Positions 1 to 7,806 of a stretch of 45,628 nucleotides of DNA are shown here, piece after piece. The notes under the pieces are model-generated. The model made no database searches and had not been told where the DNA came from. It saw only the letters and a program-made list of their open reading frames with translations. Made by a program: the position numbers and the translations under genes. Within the stretch, counting starts at the first letter, position 1, and each line of letters starts with the position of its first letter. This DNA is from Actinomycetota bacterium. GTDB lineage: Bacteria > Actinomycetota > Thermoleophilia > Gaiellales > Gaiellaceae. The stretch covers positions 1 to 45,628 of the forward strand of contig CANFDS010000008.1 of NCBI GenBank assembly GCA_947445525.1, given 5' to 3'.

Positions 1-1
1 G

Positions 2-448
2 CTGCTCGTCGCGCGCGGCCACGGCGACCTGGCCCTCGCGGTCGCCGGCGGCGCCGGCTGGGGCGCGCAGCCCCGCCTCGACGACCCGCGCATCGTGCGG
101 CTCGGCTACGTCCCCGACGCGGAGCTTGCCCTGCTGTACCGCGACGCCGCCGTCTTCGCCTACCCGTCGCGCTTCGAGGGCTTCGGCATGCCGATCGTCG
201 AGGCGATGGCGTGCGGGACACCAGTGGTCGCATCGGCGCATCCGTCCATGGACGAGGCCGCCGGCAGCGCCGCCCTGCGCGCCGACCCCGAGAGCGCCGA
301 GGCCTGGGCCGACGCCATCGAGCGGGCGCTCGCCGGGCGCGAGGCGTTGCGGGCCGCCGGTCTGGCCCATGCGGCGGGCTTCACCTGGGCGGCGACCGGC
401 CGCGCCTTCCTCGACGGCTACCGCGCCGCTGCCGCGCTGCGAGACTGA
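2..448 (+). CDS. Glycosyltransferase, GT4 family (C-terminal part, cut by window edge)
   Basis: Only the C-terminal Rossmann domain is inside the window; the reading frame is open from base 2 and its start lies upstream. The GT-B nucleotide-sugar binding signature is clear: PSRFEGFGMPIVEAMACGTP, with the EGFG and E-A-M-A-C-G-TP elements typical of GT4 retaining transferases. It presumably adds a sugar to a lipid-linked glycan at the cytoplasmic face of the membrane. It is followed after 4 bp by a second GT of the same type, and the motif recurs almost identically in the next two genes, which suggests tandem duplication. Donor and acceptor cannot be read from the sequence. Confidence 0.9.
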   Translation: MLVARGHGDLALAVAGGAGWGAQPRLDDPRIVRLGYVPDAELALLYRDAAVFAYPSRFEGFGMPIVEAMACGTPVVASAHPSMDEAAGSAALRADPESAEAWADAIERALAGREALRAAGLAHAAGFTWAATGRAFLDGYRAAAALRD

Positions 449-452
449 GGCC

Positions 453-1439
453 GTGCGCGTCGGCCTCGACGTCTCTCCGCTCCGCCTCACCCGCGCCGGC
501 ACGGCACGGGTCATCCAGACCCTGCAGGAGATCCCGCAGGAGCACGGCGACGTCGAGATCGTCCCGTTCGACTGGGGCGGCAGCGGCCGCCTCGCCGCCG
601 CCACGCGCGACGCCTGGTGGTACCCGCATGCCCTGCCGCGTGCGGCCCGGCGCGCCCGCGTGGACGTGCTCCACTGCCCGAGCTTCCGCGGGCCGGTCGC
701 GTCGCCCGTGCCGCTCGTCGTCACCGTGCACGACCTCGCGGTGCTGCGCCACCCCGAGCTCTTCAACCGCTGGACGCGCACGTACAGCCGTCGCTACGTG
801 CCCCGCGTCGTGGCCGCGGCGCGGCTCGTCGTCGCCGTGTCCGAGTTCACGCGCGACGAGCTCGTCGAGGTGCTCGGCGCCTCCCCCGGCAAGGTGCGCG
901 TCGTGCCGAACGCGGTGCCGGCGGGGTTCGGGCCGGACGGCCCCCGCGCCGAGGGCGACTACGTGCTCGCGGTAGGGACGCTGGAGCCGCGCAAGAACCT
1001 CGTCAGGCTTGCCCGCGCGGCCGAGCTGGCCGGTGTCGAGCTGCGTGTCGTCGGCGCCCGCGGCTGGGGTGGGGTCGAGCTGCCGGCGCACGTGCGGCTA
1101 GCAGGCCCGGTCGACGACGAGCAGCTCGCCGCGCTCTACCGGGGCGCCCGCTGTCTTGCCTACCCGTCGCTGTACGAGGGCTTCGGCATCCCGATCGTCG
1201 AGGCGATGGCCTGCGGCACCCCGGTCGTGACCAGCCGCGGTGGCGCGACCGAGGAGGTGGCGGGTGGCGCCGCCGTGCTCGTCGACCCGTTCGATCCGGC
1301 GGCGATCGCAGCCGGCATCCACGAGGCCGCGTCGCGCCATGACGCGCTGCGCGCCGCCGGGCTGGAGCGGGCGCGCGCCTTCACGCAGGAGCGCGTCGTC
1401 GAGGCGATGCTCGCCGTCTACCGCGAGGCCGCAGCGTGA
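453..1439 (+). CDS. Glycosyltransferase, GT4 family
   Basis: A 328-residue GT-B transferase. The GTG start lies 4 bp after the previous stop and gives the usual beginning VRVGLDVSPLRLTRAGTARV. The N-terminal half carries HDLAVLRHPELF and a VAVSEFTRDEL segment; the C-terminal half has GTLEPRKN and SLYEGFGIPIVEAMACGTP with the EGFG/E motif that binds the nucleotide sugar. It is translationally coupled to the next gene by a GTGA overlap. Its position in a polysaccharide operon implies stepwise assembly of a surface glycan; the sugar specificity is unknown. Confidence 0.93.
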   Translation: MRVGLDVSPLRLTRAGTARVIQTLQEIPQEHGDVEIVPFDWGGSGRLAAATRDAWWYPHALPRAARRARVDVLHCPSFRGPVASPVPLVVTVHDLAVLRHPELFNRWTRTYSRRYVPRVVAAARLVVAVSEFTRDELVEVLGASPGKVRVVPNAVPAGFGPDGPRAEGDYVLAVGTLEPRKNLVRLARAAELAGVELRVVGARGWGGVELPAHVRLAGPVDDEQLAALYRGARCLAYPSLYEGFGIPIVEAMACGTPVVTSRGGATEEVAGGAAVLVDPFDPAAIAAGIHEAASRHDALRAAGLERARAFTQERVVEAMLAVYREAAA

Positions 1440-2491
1440 CCGCCGCCGACCCGCGCCCCCTCGTCGTGATCGACGCCGATGTCCTCGGCCGCCAGCGCAC
1501 CGGCGACGAGACCTACGTCCATAACCTGCTGCGCGCGTTGCCCGCCGCGCCCGGCGCCGAGGCCCTGCGCTTCGCGGCCGTCACCCGCCGCCCCGACCTC
1601 GTGCCGCCCGGCGTCGAGGCAGTCGAGCTCGCGGCGCGCTCGCAGGAGTGGCGGATGGCGGTGACGCTGCCCCGGCTGCTGCGCCACCTGCGCCCCGCGC
1701 TCGCCCACTTCCAGTACGCGCTGCCGCTGCGCTGCCCGTGCCCCGCCGTCGTCACCATCCACGACCTCTCGTTCGAGCGCGACCCCGGGCTGATGTCGCT
1801 CGCCGACCGCTGCGTCTTCAAGCTCACGGTGCCGCACGCCGCGCGCCGGGCGCGCCGCGTGCTGACCGTCTCCGAGCGGACGCGCCACGACATCGAGGAG
1901 CTCTACGGCGTGCCCGCCGAGCGGATCGTCGTGACGCCGAACGGCGTCGATCCGGTGTTCACGCCGGCGCCTGCGCCCGCGCCCGACAGCCCAGCGCCCG
2001 CGCGCCCCTACCTGCTCTTCGTCGGCGCGATCCAGGAGCGCAAGGACCCGCTCGCCGCGCTCGCCGCCGCCGAGGCAGTGGGCCTGCCGCTCGTCGTCGT
2101 CGGCCCGGAGAAGGATCCGACGATCGCCGCCGAGCTCCGCCGCCGCGGCGCCGACCTCCGCGGCTACGTCGAGCGCGACGATCTCGCCGCGCTCTACCGC
2201 GGCGCCGCCGCGCTCGTCTTCCCGTCGCGCTTCGAGGGGTTCGGCCTGCCGCTGGTGGAGGCGATGGCGTGCGGGACGCCGGTGGTCGCGGTGCCCGAGC
2301 CGGCGCTGCTGGAGGTGGCAGGCGGCGCAGCCGTCTTCGTTCCTGCCGAGCAGCTTGCCGACGGCGTCCGCCGCGCCCTCGCCGAGCGCGACACCCTCGG
2401 CCCCGCCGGGCTCGAGCGCGCCCGCCACTTCAGCTGGGAGCGCACCGCCGCCCTCACCGTCGCCGTCTACCTCGAGGCGATCGGCCGATGA
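1436..2491 (+). CDS. Glycosyltransferase, GT4 family
   Basis: A 351-residue GT-B transferase starting at a GTG that overlaps the preceding stop by four bases. Visible landmarks are HDLSFERDPGLMS, VLTVSERTRHDIEELYGVP, the acceptor/donor hinge GAIQERKDP, and SRFEGFGLPLVEAMACGTP near residue 270. Its layout matches the two upstream GTs, so the three look like diverged tandem copies that would add successive residues. A 4-bp overlap (ATGA) couples it to the GT2 gene behind it. The product is probably cytoplasmic and membrane-associated. Confidence 0.93.
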   Translation: MTAADPRPLVVIDADVLGRQRTGDETYVHNLLRALPAAPGAEALRFAAVTRRPDLVPPGVEAVELAARSQEWRMAVTLPRLLRHLRPALAHFQYALPLRCPCPAVVTIHDLSFERDPGLMSLADRCVFKLTVPHAARRARRVLTVSERTRHDIEELYGVPAERIVVTPNGVDPVFTPAPAPAPDSPAPARPYLLFVGAIQERKDPLAALAAAEAVGLPLVVVGPEKDPTIAAELRRRGADLRGYVERDDLAALYRGAAALVFPSRFEGFGLPLVEAMACGTPVVAVPEPALLEVAGGAAVFVPAEQLADGVRRALAERDTLGPAGLERARHFSWERTAALTVAVYLEAIGR

Positions 2492-3264
2492 GCGCGGCCC
2501 CGCCCCGCGTCTCCGCCGTCGTCGTCTCGCACGGCCATGCCGCTCAGCTCGAGGCGGCTCTGCCCGCGCTCGCCGCGCAGGTGGCCGAGCTGATCGTCGT
2601 CGCCAACATCCCCGGCTCGGTGGGCGCCCTCCCGCCGGGCACCCGCGTCATCGAGAACCCGGCCCCGCTCGGCTTCGCCGCCAACGTCAACCGCGGCGTC
2701 GCCGCCGCCAGCCACCCCTTCGTGCTCGTCGCCAACCCGGATGCCGTCCCCGAGCCCGGCGCCGTTGCGCTCCTCCTCGACTTCGCCGTCGCGCATCCCC
2801 GCGCCGGCATCGTCGGGCCGCGCCTCGTCTTCCCCGACGGCAGCGCCCAGCCGTCGCGCCGTCGCTTCCCCACCGTCGCGGGCACGATCGTCAGGCGCAC
2901 GCCGCTCCGCCTGCTGCTCGACCCCTGGAACCGGCAGCGCGGCCACTACCTGCTCGACGAGCACCCCACCGGGCCTGTCCCCGCCGACTGGATGCTCGGC
3001 GCCTTCCTCTTGCTGCGCCGCGAGCTGCTCGACGAGCTCGGCGGCCTCGACGCCGGCTTCCGCCTCTACGGCGAGGACATCGACCTCTGCTACCGCGCCA
3101 TGCGCGCCGGCTGGGAACGCTGGTACGTGCCGGCCGCCGTCGCCACCCATGCCTATGACCGCCAGACCGACCGCCGCTTTCTCACCCGCCGCACGCTGTG
3201 GCACTGGCGCGGCATCCTCCGCTTCGTGCGCAAGCATCCCGAGCGGCTGCTCGCGCGCCGCTAG
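2488..3264 (+). CDS. Glycosyltransferase family 2 (rhamnosyltransferase-like)
   Basis: A 258-residue inverting GT-A transferase. The N-terminus has the GT2 beta strand VSAVVVSHGHAAQLEAAL, then NRGVAAASHPFVLVANPDA, where the NPD stands at the D-x-D metal/nucleotide-sugar position. Around residue 170 comes GAFLLLRRELLDELGG followed by FRLYGEDIDLCYR, the ED acidic pair typical of the catalytic base region in rhamnosyl- and galactofuranosyl-type GT2 enzymes. The start overlaps the previous stop (ATGA). The gene ends inside a perfect 12-bp palindrome (3257-3268), facing the convergent membrane protein gene. Confidence 0.93.
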   Translation: MSAAPPRVSAVVVSHGHAAQLEAALPALAAQVAELIVVANIPGSVGALPPGTRVIENPAPLGFAANVNRGVAAASHPFVLVANPDAVPEPGAVALLLDFAVAHPRAGIVGPRLVFPDGSAQPSRRRFPTVAGTIVRRTPLRLLLDPWNRQRGHYLLDEHPTGPVPADWMLGAFLLLRRELLDELGGLDAGFRLYGEDIDLCYRAMRAGWERWYVPAAVATHAYDRQTDRRFLTRRTLWHWRGILRFVRKHPERLLARR

Positions 3265-3282
3265 CGGCCGCAGCCGGCGCGG

Positions 3283-5499
3283 CTAGAACCCGGGCACGCG
3301 CTCCTCGCGGTCGGGCGCGGCCACCGTCGTGTAGGCGAACCCGGGCTGGATGCCGAGACTGCGCGTGTCGGACGCGCCGAACTGGCTCGGCGAGAACGTC
3401 TGGCTCTCGATCTCGACGCGGAACGGCGGCTTCGGCACCGGGATCGTGAACACCTTCTCGACTCCGCTGGCGGCGACCCAGGTGCGGGTGTGCACCACCT
3501 CGCCCAGCGCCGGCTGCTGATCGGGCCCGACGACGAGCGGGCCGACGCGCACCGTCACGTTGCCCGGCGCATTCGGCCCCGTCCAGCCCTTGCGCGACAC
3601 CGTTACCTCGACGAAGCCGCCGCGATTCCCGGGCGTCGAGAAGCGGGAGTAGGCGGCCTTCGCAATGCAGTCGACCCCGTTGCAGGTGATCCAGCCGTCG
3701 CTCTCGACACCCGTCTCGGCGCTGCGCAGCCGCAGCGGCGGCGCGACCCGGATCAGGCGCAGCTTGATCGGAGGCGGCGCTGCCACGACCTCGCCGACGA
3801 CATCGACGCCGCCACCGACCACCACGTAGGGGTAGGCCGGGTCGGGGTAGAGCTCGCCGGTCGGCTCTGCCAGGTCGGGGGTGAGGATCGGGCCGGGTTG
3901 GGGCGCGGTGCCGTCGAGGCTCCAGACCTGCTTCAGCGAGCGGTTCCAGAACTCGAGCTGGTGGATGCCGTTGGGATCGCGGATGCCCTGGCCGAGGAAC
4001 AGCGAGGGCTGGCCGCCGGTGGCGTCGTCGAGCCAGGTGACGTTCGCCGGCAGGTCGCGCACGAAGTCGTTCGAGAAGGAGTTCGACGACGTTCCGGCCG
4101 AGACCCCGCCGGCGATGCCCCAGGCGACCGCGAGCAGGGCGGCGCCCCACGCGACACCCGGCAGCGCAGCCCGCGCCCGCCGGCCGCGCAGCACGCGCGG
4201 CGCCAGCGTCACCGCGCCGGCAATGCCGAGCATGCAGCACAGCAGCCATGTCGCGCCGGACACGTCGAGCGCCACCTGCCGGTTGAGCATCTGCAGGATC
4301 GCGAAGCCGTACGCCTCGAAGTAGAGGTGGAGCTGCATCTGGTACGGCGTCGTCACCAGCAGGTACGCGACGAAGCCGATCGAGGCGAGCAGCGGCAGCG
4401 TGCGCAGGCGGCGGCCGTGCAGCCACCAGGCGGTGCCGACCAGGAAGAGCGGCGTCACGTAGATCAGGTTCCGCTCCTCGGTGAGCGTCGAGAAGATCGT
4501 CGACAGGTACGCCGCCTTGATGCCGGCGTAGAGCGCGACGGAGAGGAGCCCGGCCACGAACACCGAGCGGAACGCGCGCAGCTCAGGCGTGCGCGCCTCG
4601 CCGCGCGGCCGGAAGAGCGATGCCAGGCCCACCACCACCGGCAGGATGCCGAGGCCGATGGTGAGTGCCCCGCCGGCCCACAGGCCGTACTCGATCAGCC
4701 GGCCCTTGTAGTAGCGCGTCGTGATCAGCCATTCGAGCGTGTAGCTGCCCAGAGCACCCGAGACGACGATGATGGCGAGCGCAACGAGGATGACGGCGCC
4801 CGCCACGTCCCACGGCGTCCAGTGGCTGCGCCAGGCGCGCACCCGCTCGCTCGACCAGGCGTACAGCAGCGCCGCCAGCACGAAGGCGACCGTCAGGGCA
4901 CGCAGCTGGTCGCGCACCTGCGGCACCCCGATCGCTGCGAGCACGCCGCCCGCGATCCAGAGCGGCCGCCGCGTCGCGAGCGCCTTCGCGAACAGGAAGA
5001 AGGCGAGCGCCGCCGCCGGGTACGCGAACGGCTCCTCGAGCAGCTGCGACGAGTACGCGAGGGCCGGCACGCCGACCGCGCCGAGGGCCGCGAACAGCGC
5101 GTAGCGCGGCGGCACGATCGTCCGCGCCAGCCAGTACGTCGGGAATGCGGTCAACACCATCGCGGCGACGCCGATGTACTTGGCCAGGTCGTACGCCGTG
5201 CGCGTGTCGTGGACGAGCCAGGCCGGCGCCGTGAAGAAGGGCACGAGGCTCGTGAACTGGTACGGGACGCCGCGGCGTGCCGGGTGCCCGGTCTCGGCGA
5301 TGGCGCGCGAGATCTGGGTCATCTCCAGCTCGTCGGTGAAGAGCCAGGGCGTCTTGTGCTCCCACGCCAGCCAGGCGTAGAGGAGCCCGATCGCGAGGAC
5401 GCCGGCGAGCAGCGGCACCACGGCGAGAAAGCGGTCGAGCGCGACGGCGGAGGCCGGCGCGGCGCGGCTGGGAACGGCGGGCGCGGCGGCACGGCTCAC
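3283..5499 (-). CDS. Large polytopic membrane protein, GT-C (ArnT/PMT-like) candidate
   Basis: A 738-residue protein with about ten or more hydrophobic segments in its first 470 residues and a C-terminal extracytoplasmic part. After the first membrane helix the sequence FTDELEMTQISRAIAETG has the acidic pair found in the first outer loop of GT-C enzymes that use polyprenyl-phosphate sugars. The C-terminal 250 residues (after a last helix near residue 455) look like a beta-rich exported domain. It most likely transfers a sugar onto an outside acceptor, but no donor can be named. A TACCCT box 7 bp before the GTG start suggests a leaderless transcript divergent from the epimerase gene. Confidence 0.75.
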   Translation of the reverse strand: MSRAAAPAVPSRAAPASAVALDRFLAVVPLLAGVLAIGLLYAWLAWEHKTPWLFTDELEMTQISRAIAETGHPARRGVPYQFTSLVPFFTAPAWLVHDTRTAYDLAKYIGVAAMVLTAFPTYWLARTIVPPRYALFAALGAVGVPALAYSSQLLEEPFAYPAAALAFFLFAKALATRRPLWIAGGVLAAIGVPQVRDQLRALTVAFVLAALLYAWSSERVRAWRSHWTPWDVAGAVILVALAIIVVSGALGSYTLEWLITTRYYKGRLIEYGLWAGGALTIGLGILPVVVGLASLFRPRGEARTPELRAFRSVFVAGLLSVALYAGIKAAYLSTIFSTLTEERNLIYVTPLFLVGTAWWLHGRRLRTLPLLASIGFVAYLLVTTPYQMQLHLYFEAYGFAILQMLNRQVALDVSGATWLLCCMLGIAGAVTLAPRVLRGRRARAALPGVAWGAALLAVAWGIAGGVSAGTSSNSFSNDFVRDLPANVTWLDDATGGQPSLFLGQGIRDPNGIHQLEFWNRSLKQVWSLDGTAPQPGPILTPDLAEPTGELYPDPAYPYVVVGGGVDVVGEVVAAPPPIKLRLIRVAPPLRLRSAETGVESDGWITCNGVDCIAKAAYSRFSTPGNRGGFVEVTVSRKGWTGPNAPGNVTVRVGPLVVGPDQQPALGEVVHTRTWVAASGVEKVFTIPVPKPPFRVEIESQTFSPSQFGASDTRSLGIQPGFAYTTVAAPDREERVPGF

Positions 5500-5506
5500 G
5501 CGCGGA

Positions 5507-5512
5507 AGGGTA
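5507..5512 (-). promoter_or_regulatory. -10 box (leaderless) for the GT-C-like gene
   Basis: The minus strand reads TACCCT, then 7 bp, then the GTG start of the membrane protein gene, with no Shine-Dalgarno sequence between. The same bases look like a purine-rich ribosome site for a plus-strand ATG at 5517, but the box spacing favours the -10 reading. Confidence 0.5.
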
Positions 5513-5545
5513 ACCGATGGCCTCCCCGGCGACCCCGGTCGCCGT

Positions 5546-5551
5546 TACGAT
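5546..5551 (+). promoter_or_regulatory. -10 box (leaderless) for the sugar epimerase gene
   Basis: TACGAT is followed by 7 bp and GTG at 5559, the start I prefer for the epimerase. It matches the spacing seen at many other gene heads in this window. Confidence 0.5.
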
Positions 5552-5558
5552 CGGCGGC

Positions 5559-6608
5559 GTGCGCACCGCCCTCGTCACCGGTTCGAGCGGCCTGATCGGC
5601 TCCGAGACGGTGGCCTTCCTCGACGCGCACGGCTGGCGCGTCCACGGCGTCGACAACAACATGCGCCGCGACTTCTTCGGCGAGGGCGGCGACACGACGT
5701 GGAACCTCGAGCGGCTGCGCGCCGCCACCCGGCGCTTCGAGCATCACGCGCTCGACGTGCGCGACCGCGACGGCGTTCGCCGGCTGCTCGCCGAGGTGCG
5801 GCCCGAGCTGATCGTCCACGCCGCCGCCCAGCCCTCGCACGACCTCGCCGCGTCGCGCCCGTTCGACGACTTCGAGGTGAACGCGGTCGGCACGCTCAAC
5901 CTGCTCGAGGCCGCGCGCCACGAGGCACCCGAGGCCACCTTTGCCTTTCTCTCGACGAACAAGGTGTACGGCGACGCGCCCAACGAGATCGCCCTCGTCG
6001 AGCTCGCCACCCGCTGGGACTACGCCGATCCGGCCTATGCCGGCGGGATCGCCGAGACGATGCGGATCGACGCGACGATGCACTCGCTCTTCGGTGCCTC
6101 CAAGGCCGCGGCCGACCTGCTCGTGCAGGAGTACGGCCGCTACTTCGGCCTGCCGACGGTGTGCTTCCGCGGCGGCTGCCTGACCGGCCCGAACCACTCC
6201 GGCGTCGAGCTGCACGGCTTCCTCAACTACCTCGCGCGCGCCGTGCGTGACGGGCTCCCGTACCGGATCTACGGCTACAAGGGCAAGCAGGTGCGCGACA
6301 ACATCCACTCGGTCGACGTCTGCCACGCGATCATGGCGTTCCACGAGCAGCCGCGGCCGGCCGCTGTCTACAACCTCGGCGGCGGGCGCGGCAACAGCGT
6401 CTCGATGCTAGAGGCAATCGCCCGCTTCGAGGAGCTGCTCGGCCGCACGCTCGCCTGGGAGTACGTCGACGAGCCCCGCCGCGGCGACCACATCTGCTAC
6501 ATCAGCGACCTCTCGCGTTTCCGGGCCGACTACCCCGGCTGGGAGCTGACGTACGGCCTTGAGGCGCTGCTGGCCGAGGTCGCCGGCGTCGCGCCCGGCC
6601 GCGGCTGA
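5559..6608 (+). CDS. NAD-dependent epimerase/dehydratase (CDP-paratose 2-epimerase-like)
   Basis: An extended SDR enzyme of 349 residues. The GTG at 5559 places the Rossmann glycine motif TGSSGLIG at residue 6, as is normal; an ATG at 5517 would add 14 residues. [23 protein letters not shown] and [17 protein letters not shown] are typical of the CDP-tyvelose/paratose 2-epimerase-like group. The usual catalytic YxxxK reads FGASK, so Phe replaces the canonical Tyr; I recall this as a feature of the subgroup, not a lesion. It should supply a modified nucleotide sugar to the neighbouring glycosyltransferases. The exact substrate is inferred only from family resemblance. Confidence 0.85.
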   Translation: MRTALVTGSSGLIGSETVAFLDAHGWRVHGVDNNMRRDFFGEGGDTTWNLERLRAATRRFEHHALDVRDRDGVRRLLAEVRPELIVHAAAQPSHDLAASRPFDDFEVNAVGTLNLLEAARHEAPEATFAFLSTNKVYGDAPNEIALVELATRWDYADPAYAGGIAETMRIDATMHSLFGASKAAADLLVQEYGRYFGLPTVCFRGGCLTGPNHSGVELHGFLNYLARAVRDGLPYRIYGYKGKQVRDNIHSVDVCHAIMAFHEQPRPAAVYNLGGGRGNSVSMLEAIARFEELLGRTLAWEYVDEPRRGDHICYISDLSRFRADYPGWELTYGLEALLAEVAGVAPGRG

Positions 6609-6665
6609 GCGGGGTCAGGGAGGCGGCGCGGGCAGCGGCCGAGCGGCGGCCCGGCTGCGGCGGCC

Positions 6666-7760
6666 TCAGCGCCCCGCGGCGGCGCGAAGCAGCGGCGCGA
6701 TCCCCGCGGCAAAGTGCCCGGAGGTGAGACCCGACTCGACACGGGCACGGGCGGCCGCGCCCAGCCGGGCCGCGAGCGCCGGGTCGCCCAGCACGCGCGC
6801 GACGGCCTCGCGCAGCGCGGCCGGATCCTCGGGCGGCACGACGAGCGCCTCGACGCCGTCACGCACGTAGTCACGCGTGATGCCCCGGTCGCTGACGACG
6901 AGCGGCCGGCCCATCGCCATCGCCTCCAGCAGCGCCGTCAGGCCACCGCCCTCCGAGCCGTAGCGGTAGCCGTCACGGAACTGCGGCACCACGACGCAGC
7001 CGGCCCGTGCGTACGCCTCGCGCAGCTCCCCGATCGGCATGTCGCCGGCGGTGATCGCGGGCGGCAGCTCGAGCCCGGTGACGTTGCGCCGGTAGCCGGC
7101 GATGTGGGCGCGCACGCCCAGCGGGGCGACGGCCTCCACCAGCGTCCCGTAGTCGCGGGCGAGGTCCTTGCCGACGGCGAGCACGGCAGGGTCGGCGGGC
7201 GGGGCACCGCCCGCCTCCGTGCCGGGCCGCGGCCGGAACCACTCGTGATCGATGCCGAGCAGCACCGTGTGGACGCGGGCCGGGTCGAGCCCCACCTGCT
7301 CGATCAGCTGGAGCCGCTGCGACTCGCCCAGGCACACCACCGAGCGGGCCGCCCTGATGTTCGCCGCCAGCAGCCGTCGCCGTGCCGTGCCGGCCCGCTC
7401 GTGGATCAGGCAGAGCCCGTAGTTGACGACCACCACCGGCAGCCGCCGCACTCGCGCCACGAGCGGGAAGACGGCGGCGAGCGGCGTGAAGACCGCGTCT
7501 GCGTCGGTCAGCTCGAACGGCAGCAGCACCTCGCGCAGGTTCCAGGCGACGCGGTGTAGGGCCGTATCGCCCTTCACCCGGCGCGTCAGCCAGGGGTCGT
7601 GGAGAATGCCGTCGATCCCGTGCGGCGCTACGTGGTTCTGGCCGAGCAGCGTGGAGTCGGGCGCCTCGCCGCGCGCGACGGCAGCCGCCAGCTCGGCGCG
7701 AGGGTTGGGAAAGACGAAGGCGACGCGCAGTCGCGGCGCACCAGGTTCGGGGAGGACCAC
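6666..7760 (-). CDS. Glycosyltransferase, GT-B fold (GT1/GT4-like)
   Basis: A 364-residue protein. The C-terminal domain has GSEGGGLTALLEAMAMGRPLV, a version of the E-x7-E donor-binding region, and RDYVRDGVEALVVPPEDPAALREAV, normal for GT4 enzymes. The N-terminal acceptor domain begins LRVAFVFPNPRAELAAAV and includes VVCLGESQRLQLIEQVGLDP. A TATCGT box 6 bp before the GTG start on the minus strand indicates a leaderless promoter back-to-back with that of the flippase gene. It probably acts on the same glycan as the adjacent genes. Confidence 0.85.
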   Translation of the reverse strand: MVLPEPGAPRLRVAFVFPNPRAELAAAVARGEAPDSTLLGQNHVAPHGIDGILHDPWLTRRVKGDTALHRVAWNLREVLLPFELTDADAVFTPLAAVFPLVARVRRLPVVVVNYGLCLIHERAGTARRRLLAANIRAARSVVCLGESQRLQLIEQVGLDPARVHTVLLGIDHEWFRPRPGTEAGGAPPADPAVLAVGKDLARDYGTLVEAVAPLGVRAHIAGYRRNVTGLELPPAITAGDMPIGELREAYARAGCVVVPQFRDGYRYGSEGGGLTALLEAMAMGRPLVVSDRGITRDYVRDGVEALVVPPEDPAALREAVARVLGDPALAARLGAAARARVESGLTSGHFAAGIAPLLRAAAGR

Positions 7761-7766
7761 GCGCCG

Positions 7767-7772
7767 ACGATA
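7767..7772 (-). promoter_or_regulatory. -10 box (leaderless) for the GT at 6666-7760
   Basis: TATCGT on the minus strand lies 6 bp before the GTG start. The divergent box at 7792-7797 is only 20 bp away, so the two promoters probably share the intergenic region. Confidence 0.4.
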
Positions 7773-7791
7773 GCCGCTGCGACGGCCGCTC

Positions 7792-7797
7792 TATACT
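7792..7797 (+). promoter_or_regulatory. -10 box (leaderless) for the flippase gene
   Basis: TATACT, a near-consensus -10 element, is followed by 9 bp and the ATG of the flippase gene. No ribosome-binding sequence is present between them. Confidence 0.55.
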
Positions 7798-7806
7798 CCG
7801 CCAGCG

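Noticed and set aside
5517-5558. ATG 5517 with GGAAGGG upstream as epimerase start
   Set aside because: It would add 14 residues before the Rossmann loop, and the purine-rich bases are better explained as the -10 box of the opposite gene.
3490-5595. Long open frame (about 700 codons) on the plus strand opposite the GT-C-like gene
   Set aside because: It is Arg/Asp/Gly/Glu-rich, low-complexity translation typical of GC-rich antisense frames; the minus strand has helices and motifs.
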